A DNA stretch of 15,052 nucleotides from Bacillota bacterium (GTDB taxonomy: Bacteria; Bacillota; Limnochordia; Darwinibacteriales; Darwinibacteriaceae), in assembly GCA_012518325.1 (NCBI GenBank), contig JAAYSR010000079.1, forward strand, positions 1-15,052, read 5' to 3'. The position numbers and the translations under genes were made by a program. Numbering within the stretch: the first letter of the stretch is position 1; each line of letters opens with the position of its first letter. This document shows, one piece after another, positions 1 to 6,323 of the stretch. The notes under the pieces are model-generated. The model had not been told where the DNA came from and did not search any database. It worked only from the letters and a program-made list of their open reading frames with translations.

Positions 1-6
1 AACCAT
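1..6 (-). CDS. rnfE: Probable rnfE start (partial; only the first two codons lie in the window)
   Basis: Just downstream of the rnfG stop codon the minus strand has a GGGGAGTAAGG ribosome binding site followed by ATG GTT, which runs off the window edge. In clostridial-type Rnf operons the order is C-D-G-E-A-B, so rnfE is expected here. The identity rests only on gene order and the start signal, because no protein sequence is visible. Confidence 0.55.
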
Positions 7-8
7 CC

Positions 9-599
9 TTACTCCCCTCCCCTATAAAGTGCGGATACTTCAACAAAGCCTTTGCGGACAGCATCAGCTACTGCATTCGAGGAAACTGTAGCGCCGGTGA
101 GACCGTCGATATCCCGGTTAATCGCAATTGGGTCCTCAACTGTCTTGCCTACAAAGCGGCTCCTGAAGTCTTCGTCTTCGATGCGATCGCCTAGACCTGG
201 AGTTTCGGTATGGGATAGGATCTTGATGTTGAGAATCTGATCTGTTTTCTCATCTACCCCGACCAATACCCTGATCACGCCGCCGTAGCCGTTGGCTTCC
301 CCTACAAAGGCATAGCCCAGAATCTGATCCTGATCATCAACGCCTTGATAGATCAAGGTAGTTCTCTGCTCTTGTTCCCGCATTTCCTGAGGGTCGTCGA
401 CACCGAGCTCGTCTGCGCTTCTGCGGAGGATCTCTACCCGGGCCGTTCCGGGCAGTACCTCAAAGACAGAGCTCTCCAGGGCGCGAGCCTGGTTCTCTTC
501 AATTATAACACTTGTTGTGCTGTAAACGACAGACAAAATGCCTGCAGAAACCATGGCAATAACTGCAAGAACTACAACCATTCTCACAGACTCATTCAC
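9..599 (-). CDS. rnfG: Electron transport complex subunit RnfG, FMN-binding
   Basis: This 196-residue protein is the RnfG subunit of the Rnf complex, which passes electrons from reduced ferredoxin to NAD+ while pumping Na+ or H+. One N-terminal membrane helix (about residues 7-29) anchors an extracytoplasmic FMN-binding domain. The family motifs are visible: GYGGVIRVLVGVD at 104-116, HTETPGLGD at 130-138, and DGLTGATVSS at 165-174. Thr171 is the expected site of the covalent phosphoester bond to FMN. The start is GTG, preceded by AAGGGGTG, and overlaps the end of rnfD by 8 bases, indicating translational coupling. Length is normal for the family. The function is known for the family; the coupling ion cannot be read from this subunit. 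Confidence 0.95.
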   Translation of the reverse strand: MNESVRMVVVLAVIAMVSAGILSVVYSTTSVIIEENQARALESSVFEVLPGTARVEILRRSADELGVDDPQEMREQEQRTTLIYQGVDDQDQILGYAFVGEANGYGGVIRVLVGVDEKTDQILNIKILSHTETPGLGDRIEDEDFRSRFVGKTVEDPIAINRDIDGLTGATVSSNAVADAVRKGFVEVSALYRGGE

Positions 600-1506
600 T
601 GCTCTTCACCCCTTGCCCGTAGATTCTAGGACGCGTCCAGCGATTAATCAAAGGGGTAACCGCATTCATCAGCAAAATCGCGAAAGTAACGCCCTCGGGA
701 TAGCTTCCCCAGATGCGAATCAGCATAACAATCAATCCTACGCCGATGCCGAAAATCCAGCGTCCTGACTTGGTAATCGGTGTGGTGACGGGATCGGTGG
801 CCATGAAGATCGCACCGAAAAGCAAACTGCCTGCGAGGAGGTGGAAAGGAACACTTACTCCTGCCAGCAGGGCGATCACTGCCACAGAAGCAAAAATGCC
901 TACAGGAATGCGGTAGTCTAAGTAGCCCTTGTAGAACAGGTAAATTCCGCCAAGCAGAATTGCCAGTGCCGAGGTCTCGCCAAGGGAGCCGGCAACTGTG
1001 CCAAAGAACAGATCCGGAATATGGGCAGTTCCCCGAAACAGAGGGGTAGCTGCAGTAACTGCATCAAAGGGAGCAGTCCACTTCGTCATAGCGGCGGCAA
1101 AAGAGACGGAAAGGATAGCCCTTCCCACCAGCGCCGGATTAAAGGGATTCTGGCCCAGCCCGCCAAAGACCTGCTTGCCGATGGCGATAGCAAAGACTGC
1201 ACCGAGAATAACCATCCAGCTGGGTAAACTCGGCGGCACGATTAAGCCCAGGAGCACCCCCGTAACCAGGGCACTGCCGTCAGCGACTCGAATCGGCTGT
1301 TTGCGCAGACGCTGGAAAATCGCCTCTGTCGCAATGGCGGCGCCGGCGGATAAAAGCACCAGGCGAACCGCATCCCATCTAAAGAAATAGATGGACGCAG
1401 CCAGCACAGGCAAAAGTGCCGTTAACACCGCAAACATCATCTTTTCTGTTGTGTCTTTATCCCGAATATGGGGAGACGGCGAAACAATCAGTTTTAAATC
1501 ATCCAT
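592..1506 (-). CDS. rnfD: Electron transport complex subunit RnfD
   Basis: This 304-residue integral membrane subunit belongs to the NqrB/RnfD family. It has about eight to ten hydrophobic segments and the conserved stretch GGLGQNPFNPALVGRA at 115-130. The sequence DAVTAATPL at 148-156 matches the family's flavinylation site, with Thr154 the likely covalent FMN acceptor. RnfD is a core part of the ion-translocating module. It starts with ATG behind a strong AAAGGAGGG site, 14 bases after the rnfC stop, and its last 8 bases overlap the rnfG start. It reads as an intact, ordinary family member. Confidence 0.95.
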   Translation of the reverse strand: MDDLKLIVSPSPHIRDKDTTEKMMFAVLTALLPVLAASIYFFRWDAVRLVLLSAGAAIATEAIFQRLRKQPIRVADGSALVTGVLLGLIVPPSLPSWMVILGAVFAIAIGKQVFGGLGQNPFNPALVGRAILSVSFAAAMTKWTAPFDAVTAATPLFRGTAHIPDLFFGTVAGSLGETSALAILLGGIYLFYKGYLDYRIPVGIFASVAVIALLAGVSVPFHLLAGSLLFGAIFMATDPVTTPITKSGRWIFGIGVGLIVMLIRIWGSYPEGVTFAILLMNAVTPLINRWTRPRIYGQGVKSSE

Positions 1507-1520
1507 TGCCCCACCCTCCT

Positions 1521-2837
1521 TTAACTTGGTAACTGATCTCTAGCGATTATTTCCATTTTGGCAAAACGGATATACTGCAACAATGGTCGTTTTGCAGGAC
1601 AAATGTAGTTGCAGGCGCCGCATTCGATGCAGTCCAGGGCCCCATAAGCGTGGGCCTCCTCAAAGCGTTCGTTCATGCCAAACATTTCCAGCTTTAGAGG
1701 CAGCAGCCTGGCAGGACAGACGTCCACGCAGCGGGCGCACTTTATGCAAGGTGTAGAATCCGGCGTAACGGCCTCTTCCTCTGTTAAGGCCAGCAGGCAG
1801 GATGTGGTCTTGGTAACCGGCACATCCAGGCCGAACTGGGCCTGGCCCATCATCGCTCCGCTTACCACTACCTTGCCTGGTTTTTGGCTGAATCCGCCCG
1901 CGGCTTCAAACACATGTGCCAAAGGCGTTCCAATGGGGACCAGGAAGTTCCCGGGTTCAGCAATGGGCGTTCCAGTCACTGTAACCACCCGGGAGATCAG
2001 AGGCTCACCGTCCCGTACAGCCAAAGCCGCTGCCCGGGCTGTAGCCACATTCTGCACAACCGCCCCCACTTGGTAGGGCAAGCCGCCGCTGGGAACCTCG
2101 CGCCCGGTGATCTGCTGAATCAGCTGCTTTTCTCCGCCGGCAGGATACCGGGTAGGCACTGCGACAATCTCAATGGAACCTGCATGCTCCTTGAGGGATG
2201 CAATGGCATCGGGCTTGTTGTCCTCGATCGCGATTACGATCTGGCGGGCGCCTGAAGCTTTGGCCATGAGTTTGGCACCCAGGACAATATCCTCGGGATA
2301 CTCAACCATGAGCCGATGGTCTGTTGTGTAGTGAGGCTCACATTCACAGCCGTTAATAATCAAATAATCAAGAGTAATGCCTTTTGGCAGAGTCAGCTTG
2401 GCGGCTGTGGGAAAGCCGGCCCCGCCCATGCCGACAACACCGGCCTGGCTGATGCGCTTGAGAATTTCCTCCGCATCAAGCTGCACGGGATCGGGATGGG
2501 TGGTCCTTTCCACCCAGTTATCCTGTCCATCGTTCTCTATTACAATGGCTGTAACAGAGTGGCCCGACTGATGAGGCCGAGGCTCAATAGCTAGCACCTT
2601 TCCTGATACTGGCGAGTGTACTGGGGCGCCTGTCGCACCTTCAGCTTCGGCAAGCAGCTGTCCTTTCAACACTTCATCGCCCTTGGCCACAACCGGTTTC
2701 GCTTCCAGCCCAACGTGCTGCAGAAGCGGCACCACTACGGTTTCCGGGGCAGACAAAGCTTGAATGGGAGTGCCTGCAGTAGTTTGCTTAACGTCTTCCG
2801 GATAGATGCCTCCGAAAAACGACCGCACTTTTCGCAT
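1521..2837 (-). CDS. rnfC: Electron transport complex subunit RnfC, NADH/FMN and two 4Fe-4S clusters
   Basis: This 438-residue peripheral cytoplasmic subunit of Rnf is the site of NAD+/NADH exchange. An N-terminal biotinyl-lipoyl-like RnfC domain covers about residues 1-115. A glycine-rich NADH/FMN-binding Rossmann region follows (GVVGMGGAGFPTAAK at 133-147, then NGCECEP at 162-168), then a SLBB-type segment. Two ferredoxin-type 4Fe-4S sites close the protein: C364-x2-C367-x2-C370-x3-C374 and C403-x2-C406-x2-C409-x3-C413. This is the compact bacillotal form, without the long repetitive C-terminal tail of enterobacterial RnfC. It is first in the operon, with ATG behind GAGGTGAT, and the upstream leader holds two stem-loops. 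Confidence 0.96.
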   Translation of the reverse strand: MRKVRSFFGGIYPEDVKQTTAGTPIQALSAPETVVVPLLQHVGLEAKPVVAKGDEVLKGQLLAEAEGATGAPVHSPVSGKVLAIEPRPHQSGHSVTAIVIENDGQDNWVERTTHPDPVQLDAEEILKRISQAGVVGMGGAGFPTAAKLTLPKGITLDYLIINGCECEPHYTTDHRLMVEYPEDIVLGAKLMAKASGARQIVIAIEDNKPDAIASLKEHAGSIEIVAVPTRYPAGGEKQLIQQITGREVPSGGLPYQVGAVVQNVATARAAALAVRDGEPLISRVVTVTGTPIAEPGNFLVPIGTPLAHVFEAAGGFSQKPGKVVVSGAMMGQAQFGLDVPVTKTTSCLLALTEEEAVTPDSTPCIKCARCVDVCPARLLPLKLEMFGMNERFEEAHAYGALDCIECGACNYICPAKRPLLQYIRFAKMEIIARDQLPS

Positions 2838-2844
2838 GTATCAA

Positions 2845-2852
2845 ATCACCTC
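2845..2852 (-). promoter_or_regulatory. rnfC ribosome binding site
   Basis: GAGGTGAT on the minus strand lies 7 bases before the rnfC ATG and complements the 16S rRNA tail well. It lies about 16 bases downstream of the nearer leader stem-loop. Confidence 0.7.
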
Positions 2853-2868
2853 ACACTCTTTTTTTCTT

Positions 2869-2889
2869 GTGCTTTCCACCACAAAGCAC
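2869..2889 (-). promoter_or_regulatory. Stem-loop in the rnfC leader (RBS-proximal)
   Basis: A perfect 7-base inverted repeat, GTGCTTT/AAAGCAC, flanks a 7-base loop. On the rnfC sense strand it is followed by an A-rich run and then the ribosome binding site, so it is not a terminator for this strand. It is most simply a 5'-UTR hairpin that could affect mRNA stability or translation of the rnf operon. The repeat is directly visible; the role is inferred. Confidence 0.45.
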
Positions 2890-2896
2890 GCCAAAA

Positions 2897-2918
2897 CACG
2901 GGCAAATAATAACCCGTG
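2897..2918 (-). promoter_or_regulatory. Stem-loop in the trmL-rnfC intergenic region (weak terminator or attenuator)
   Basis: On the minus strand CACGGG and CCCGTG form a 6-base stem around a 10-base AT-rich loop, followed by only four T residues before GG. It could be a weak intrinsic terminator for the trmL operon or an attenuator ahead of rnfC. A second copy of the upstream arm (CACGGG, 2949-2954) could compete for the same partner. The short U-tract keeps confidence low. Confidence 0.35.
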
Positions 2919-3008
2919 CTCCACCAACCGCCTGGTATTGCACGAGGACCCGTGAGTTTAGCAGTGCACACGTCTTATTGTATTCTTGTCCAACAGAAGG
3001 AATCCTGC

Positions 3009-3509
3009 CTAGGTGAGACCTTTCACCCCAACAAAATTCAACTGGCGCCATGCCTCATAAACCACGATGGCAACAGTATTCGAAAGATTGAGAGATCTTA
3101 CATCCCTTTGGGGCAAAGTGACTACAAAATCCCTGTAGCGTTCCAGCAAAGCCGGAGCAAGCCCCTTGGTTTCGCTGCCGAACACCAGATAATCGTCGGA
3201 CCGGTAGTCCGCCTCGCAATAGAGCCTGGTCCCCCCTGTCTCCACAAAGAACATGCGCCCGGGATTCGCTTCCCGGAGAAAATCTTCAAAGGAATTGTAA
3301 GTATGGAGCTTCAGGTATTGCCAATAATCAAGTCCCGCCCGCTTCAGCCTGGGATCTGTGAGAAAAAAGCCCAGGGGGCGAATCAGGTGAAGTACAGATC
3401 CTGTGGCTACACAGAGACGGGCGATGTTGCCGGTATTGGCCGGAATTTCCGGTTCAACCAACACTACGTGCACCTTCTTACCTCCCACAGACGCGATCAG
3501 CGAGGGCAT
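3009..3509 (-). CDS. trmL: tRNA (cytidine/uridine-34 2'-O)-methyltransferase TrmL, SPOUT family
   Basis: This 166-residue SPOUT methyltransferase matches TrmL (YibK/CspR), which methylates the 2'-OH of the wobble base C34/U34 in tRNA-Leu isoacceptors using SAM. The three family motifs are present: PEIPANTGNIAR at 20-31, FGSETKGL at 110-117, and RSLNLSNTVAI at 138-148, which forms part of the trefoil-knot SAM pocket. The LKRAGLDYW stretch at 55-63 is also typical. The N-terminus is about 10 residues longer than usual, and the family core begins near Val13. The ATG at 3509 is supported by GTGAGGG five bases upstream. It lies 22 bases after the exported beta-rich protein gene and is probably co-transcribed with it, though the functions look unrelated. 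The start region is in a hairpin. Confidence 0.93.
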   Translation of the reverse strand: MPSLIASVGGKKVHVVLVEPEIPANTGNIARLCVATGSVLHLIRPLGFFLTDPRLKRAGLDYWQYLKLHTYNSFEDFLREANPGRMFFVETGGTRLYCEADYRSDDYLVFGSETKGLAPALLERYRDFVVTLPQRDVRSLNLSNTVAIVVYEAWRQLNFVGVKGLT

Positions 3510-3518
3510 GCTGCCCTC
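3502..3518 (-). promoter_or_regulatory. Hairpin covering the trmL ribosome binding site and start codon
   Basis: On the minus strand GAGGGCA-GCA-TGCCCTC forms a perfect 7-base stem with a 3-base loop. The left arm contains the GAGGG ribosome binding site, the ATG straddles the loop and right arm, and the right arm runs into codons 2-3. If folded, it would block initiation. Opening by ribosomes finishing the gene 22 bases upstream would couple the two genes. The structure is visible; the control is inferred. Confidence 0.5.
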
Positions 3519-3531
3519 ACCGACTTAGACT

Positions 3532-4236
3532 CTAAAACTGATAGCGTACAAAGGCCTGCATCTGGTCCCGGGTCATGCCCACACCGAGCTTTACCGGGAG
3601 CTCTGTCAAAGAAAACAGAACATGAAAGCTCAATCCTTCATTTACCAGCATAATATCGAGCATAATTCGCTCAGATGATTCCGCATAGGACATGCCCAAA
3701 CCGAAGGCGCTGCCCAGGGAAACAGAAAAACGCCAGATGCCCTGCCGCGTAAACTGAATATAGGGGCTGATGCTGTATTCAAACTGCTCCAGCTCGTTGA
3801 CAAAAAGCTGGGCGGTCCCTGCTATACCGTGCCCCACCTGTCCATACATCCTGCTGACCTCGCCATAGGCCCCCACATGGGGATCAACAGAAGTCATAAA
3901 TGTGGAGAAAATCGGCCGTTTTGTGTTGCCTGCAAAGAGCTCAAGCTTGTAGCCGATATTGCCCATAAACACCTGCTTATGCCCGGCAAACCAGCTGGAA
4001 GGCTCTTCTGACATTCCCGGGAGTGTCAGGTAGCCTCCAATCCCTGTCTTTTCGTACCCAAACAGACCAAGGGAACGAATGGTCTCCTGGCTCAACCCCA
4101 ACCCCGCCTGCCAGCCCTCTGGTCCGAACCCGAAGGGCAAATCTTCAGCTTCGAAAGCCCAAACTTGGGTAACAGAACCTAGAGCTATGATCCCTATTGT
4201 GCAAATAATGAGTAGAATGCGGGATCCAGCATGCAA
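3532..4236 (-). CDS. Exported beta-rich protein, possible small outer-membrane barrel
   Basis: I do not recognise a named family for this 234-residue protein. It has a clear signal peptide (hydrophobic about 7-22, likely cleaved after VWA near residue 27). The mature part, especially from residue 140 on, alternates aromatic/hydrophobic and polar residues (ISPYIQFTRQ, WRFSVSLGSAFGLGMSY, QAFVRYQF) in the manner of transmembrane beta strands. It ends in Tyr-Gln-Phe, and a terminal Phe with alternating hydrophobics is the classic BamA-recognised beta-signal. It starts with TTG behind GGGAG, 14 bases after the LolA-like gene, and so is likely translated with it. An outer-membrane location is inferred, not shown. 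It could instead be a soluble exported beta-sandwich. Confidence 0.7.
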   Translation of the reverse strand: MHAGSRILLIICTIGIIALGSVTQVWAFEAEDLPFGFGPEGWQAGLGLSQETIRSLGLFGYEKTGIGGYLTLPGMSEEPSSWFAGHKQVFMGNIGYKLELFAGNTKRPIFSTFMTSVDPHVGAYGEVSRMYGQVGHGIAGTAQLFVNELEQFEYSISPYIQFTRQGIWRFSVSLGSAFGLGMSYAESSERIMLDIMLVNEGLSFHVLFSLTELPVKLGVGMTRDQMQAFVRYQF

Positions 4237-4250
4237 CGATCACCACTCCC

Positions 4251-5009
4251 TTACATACGAACTTCCTTCGCTTCGGGCAGTCTTGTCAACTCCTCCTTGC
4301 TCAGCTCCGGGTTGAATACCACATTGGAGATGGTCATAGTGCCGACAAAAGCATCGCCTTCATACACTGATATTTCATAGGGGAACCATGTGTCACTCTT
4401 CACACGTACCTGCAGAATTTCATCGAGGGCGTCAACCTCGAGCAGATAGTCCATTACCTCGTCCTCTTCCGCAGCTTCCAGCACTTCTACCGAGTACTCG
4501 GAAAAATCAAAGAAAGTCTCCAGATCTGAGATGCTCAATGTGGAAAGCACTTCCTTGCTGGCATCTTCCAGCCCCCGCACGGCAATCTGATTGTTAATGG
4601 GCTGATACATGCGGGATTCCATCTTCTCCTGATCCGCAACCAGAATATAGCCCCGCAGCTCACTGGGCTCTAAAAACTCCACCCGGACCACTTTGCTCTC
4701 CATGCTGCCTAAGAGATGGAAGAACATCCTTTCAATGCGCTGGCCGCGAATTTCAGAGACTTCCACATCCATTGCAATGCTCTGTACGTCCTGCACTGTT
4801 GTCCTGATCTGTTCCACCACTTCATAGGCATCGTCGGTGATGGAGATTTCACTCATAATCTCGGTATACTTCTCCAAGACAGGGTCCGTTTCCTCCACTT
4901 GCGGCGGCTGGCTTAAATCCAGCTGAATCTTCCCTTTGAGGCCGTTGGCCTCACTGATGCCTGATAAAACTGCCATGATTAGAATGAAAATAATTGCGTA
5001 CCGTTTCAT
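4251..5009 (-). CDS. Exported LolA/LolB-fold-like protein (outer membrane lipoprotein-sorting type)
   Basis: This 252-residue protein has a signal peptide (residues 1-21, no lipobox Cys) and a linker. The following domain resembles the LolA/LolB-like half-barrel of 'outer membrane lipoprotein-sorting protein' entries. Features are the segment on basal sequences of the type SIAMDVEVSEIRG (77-89), KVVRVEFLEPSELRGYIL (106-123), a MYQP-x-NNQIAVRGL element (134-147), and LxISDLETFFDFSEYSV (158-174). Such proteins carry lipids or lipoproteins across the periplasm in diderm bacteria, and relatives of uncertain role occur in Bacillota. The ATG follows a GAGGAG site. It is first in the operon with the beta-rich protein and trmL. 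The fold assignment is by motif resemblance, and the cargo is unknown. Confidence 0.72.
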   Translation of the reverse strand: MKRYAIIFILIMAVLSGISEANGLKGKIQLDLSQPPQVEETDPVLEKYTEIMSEISITDDAYEVVEQIRTTVQDVQSIAMDVEVSEIRGQRIERMFFHLLGSMESKVVRVEFLEPSELRGYILVADQEKMESRMYQPINNQIAVRGLEDASKEVLSTLSISDLETFFDFSEYSVEVLEAAEEDEVMDYLLEVDALDEILQVRVKSDTWFPYEISVYEGDAFVGTMTISNVVFNPELSKEELTRLPEAKEVRM

Positions 5010-5045
5010 TTTCTTGACTCCTCACTCAAAATTACCCAAACCAGG

Positions 5046-5074
5046 TTGCACTAGTTCACCACAAGCTGTAAAAT
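5046..5074 (+). promoter_or_regulatory. Sigma-70/SigA-type promoter for the fmdB gene
   Basis: TTGCAC at 5046-5051 and TAAAAT at 5069-5074 are separated by exactly 17 bases. Each hexamer differs from consensus at one or two positions. The -10 box ends 32 bases before the ATG of the FmdB-family gene, leaving room for a short leader with an AAAGGAGG ribosome binding site. Confidence 0.75.
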
Positions 5075-5106
5075 GGATTTTAGATGTCGGAAAGGAGGGA
5101 TGCCAT

Positions 5107-5319
5107 ATGCCTATCTATGAATACAAATGTGCCGCCTGCGGCCACTTTGAACAAAAACAGAGCATGAAGGATAGTCCTCTTACCCATTGTCCAACTTGTG
5201 ACGGGCCTGTTCAGCGCCTGATCAGCAAGTCGGTCGGCATTATCTTCAAGGGGTCCGGCTTTTATATTAACGACAGTAAGAAAGACTCCGGCAGCTCTGC
5301 TGAGAGTTCGGCCTCATAA
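5107..5319 (+). CDS. FmdB-family small zinc ribbon protein
   Basis: This 70-residue protein begins MPIYEYKCAACG and has two CxxC pairs (Cys8/Cys11 and Cys28/Cys31) that form the zinc ribbon of the FmdB regulatory-protein family. The FKGSGFYINDSKK segment (47-59) is also family-typical, followed by a Ser-rich disordered tail. Family members are often annotated as putative regulators, and their molecular role is unknown. The reading frame is open well upstream, but the start here is fixed by AAAGGAGG eight bases before the ATG and by the family N-terminus. It is a single-gene unit with its own promoter and terminator, on the strand opposite both neighbouring operons. Confidence 0.93.
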   Translation: MPIYEYKCAACGHFEQKQSMKDSPLTHCPTCDGPVQRLISKSVGIIFKGSGFYINDSKKDSGSSAESSAS

Positions 5320-5329
5320 GCTAAGCTTA

Positions 5330-5356
5330 GCGCCTTCTTCGGAAGGTGCTTTTTTT
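5330..5356 (+). terminator. Intrinsic terminator of fmdB
   Basis: An 8-base stem (GCGCCTTC/GAAGGTGC, one G-U pair) closes a TTCG tetraloop and is followed by seven T residues, all within 40 bases of the fmdB stop. It ends 4 bases before the stop codon of the converging dehydrogenase gene. Read from the other strand it has no T-run, so it serves only the plus strand. A 12-base palindrome, GCTAAGCTTAGC (5320-5331), abuts its left arm. Confidence 0.93.
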
Positions 5357-5360
5357 CTGC

Positions 5361-6311
5361 TTAATAGCCGAGGGACGGATCCACTACATTAATGGCGGGT
5401 TTCCCTGTCTGTGTAAAGTGTTTCCAGTTTTCCAGGAAAATTTCCAGCGCCCGCTGTTTGTAATAGGCAGTAAAGCCGCTGTGGTGAGGGGTAATAATTA
5501 CATTTGGCATCGCCCAGAGCGGATTGTCGGCCGGCAAAGGCTCAGGCGAAGTCACATCCAGGCCTGCACCTGCAATCCACCCTTCCTCCAGGGCTTGAAT
5601 CAGATCTTCAGTTGGAATCAAACTCCCCCTGCCCACATTGACAATAATGGCATGGCTGGGCAAAAGGTGCAAGAGGTTCTTGTCTAAAAAGCCAATTGTT
5701 TTCTCTGTTTCAGGCAGGGCGCAGACCAGGTAGTCAAAGCAGGTCATAAACTCCGGCAGGCGATCAATCCCATAGACATTCCGGGCTTCGTCCCCTGGGC
5801 CGGGATGCTGGCGAAAGCCCACAACTTTGCAGTCAAATCCGGCCAGTCTCTTCGCGACATGGCTGCCTATATCGCCATAGCCCAGGATGCCCACCGTTGC
5901 GCCGGTGAGTTCCCGGAACGGAATCGGCAGGTGTGGATCCCAAACCTTTCGGTTCTGGTTGTCCCTGCATAAATGGAACCCCCGGTTGAAGCTCAGCATC
6001 AGACCGATGACATGCTCGCTGATATTGGGGCCGAAAATCCCCCGCCCATTGGTGAGGATCATCTCAGGATTCGCCCACTTGGCCGCCAAAATCCTTTCCA
6101 CCCCGGCATAGGGGGCCTGCAGCCAGCGGCACTTGGACGCCGCAGCCAGAACCTCAGGCGCCATAAATCCTCCCAGAATCACATCCGCCTCTGGAGCGTG
6201 CTTCAGCGCCTCCTCCCCGGTGAATCCCGTCAGTACATCTGCCCCGGTCTCTGCTGCAATAAGTTCTAAGTCTTTATCCTTAAGTTCCGGCCAAATGACC
6301 AAGAGCTGCAT
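5361..6311 (-). CDS. D-isomer-specific 2-hydroxyacid dehydrogenase
   Basis: This 316-residue NAD(P)-dependent dehydrogenase interconverts a 2-oxo acid and a D-2-hydroxy acid. The nucleotide-binding loop is GYGDIG at 144-149. The catalytic triad is visible as Arg228 (NVGRGSL), Glu257 (SPEPLP) and His276 (ITPHHSGFT). The position after the second Rossmann strand, where NAD-preferring enzymes carry Asp, here has GFRQ with Arg167. This resembles NADP(H)-using glyoxylate/hydroxypyruvate reductases. The substrate cannot be told from sequence. The ATG follows AAAGGAGAG and lies 12 bases after the M48 protease gene, so it is probably the last gene of the regulator-led operon. Confidence 0.92.
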   Translation of the reverse strand: MQLLVIWPELKDKDLELIAAETGADVLTGFTGEEALKHAPEADVILGGFMAPEVLAAASKCRWLQAPYAGVERILAAKWANPEMILTNGRGIFGPNISEHVIGLMLSFNRGFHLCRDNQNRKVWDPHLPIPFRELTGATVGILGYGDIGSHVAKRLAGFDCKVVGFRQHPGPGDEARNVYGIDRLPEFMTCFDYLVCALPETEKTIGFLDKNLLHLLPSHAIIVNVGRGSLIPTEDLIQALEEGWIAGAGLDVTSPEPLPADNPLWAMPNVIITPHHSGFTAYYKQRALEIFLENWKHFTQTGKPAINVVDPSLGY

Positions 6312-6323
6312 CTTCTCTCTCCT

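Noticed and set aside
2897..2918. Strong terminator between trmL and rnfC
   Set aside because: The stem is only 6 bases and is followed by four T residues then GG, so it was listed only as a weak structural element.
2950..3010. Promoter for the rnf operon
   Set aside because: TACAAT on the minus strand looks like a -10 box, but no acceptable -35 hexamer lies 16-18 bases upstream, and TTGGAC is too close.
2916..3653. A 245-codon open frame on the plus strand
   Set aside because: It crosses the trmL gene antisense and runs into the intergenic region on one side and the beta-rich protein gene on the other. No ribosome binding site or domain is evident, and trmL is unambiguous.
4936..5106. N-terminal extension of the FmdB-family gene
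   Set aside because: It would cover the promoter at 5046-5074 and the ribosome binding site and would overlap the divergent LolA-like gene. The family begins at MPIYEY.
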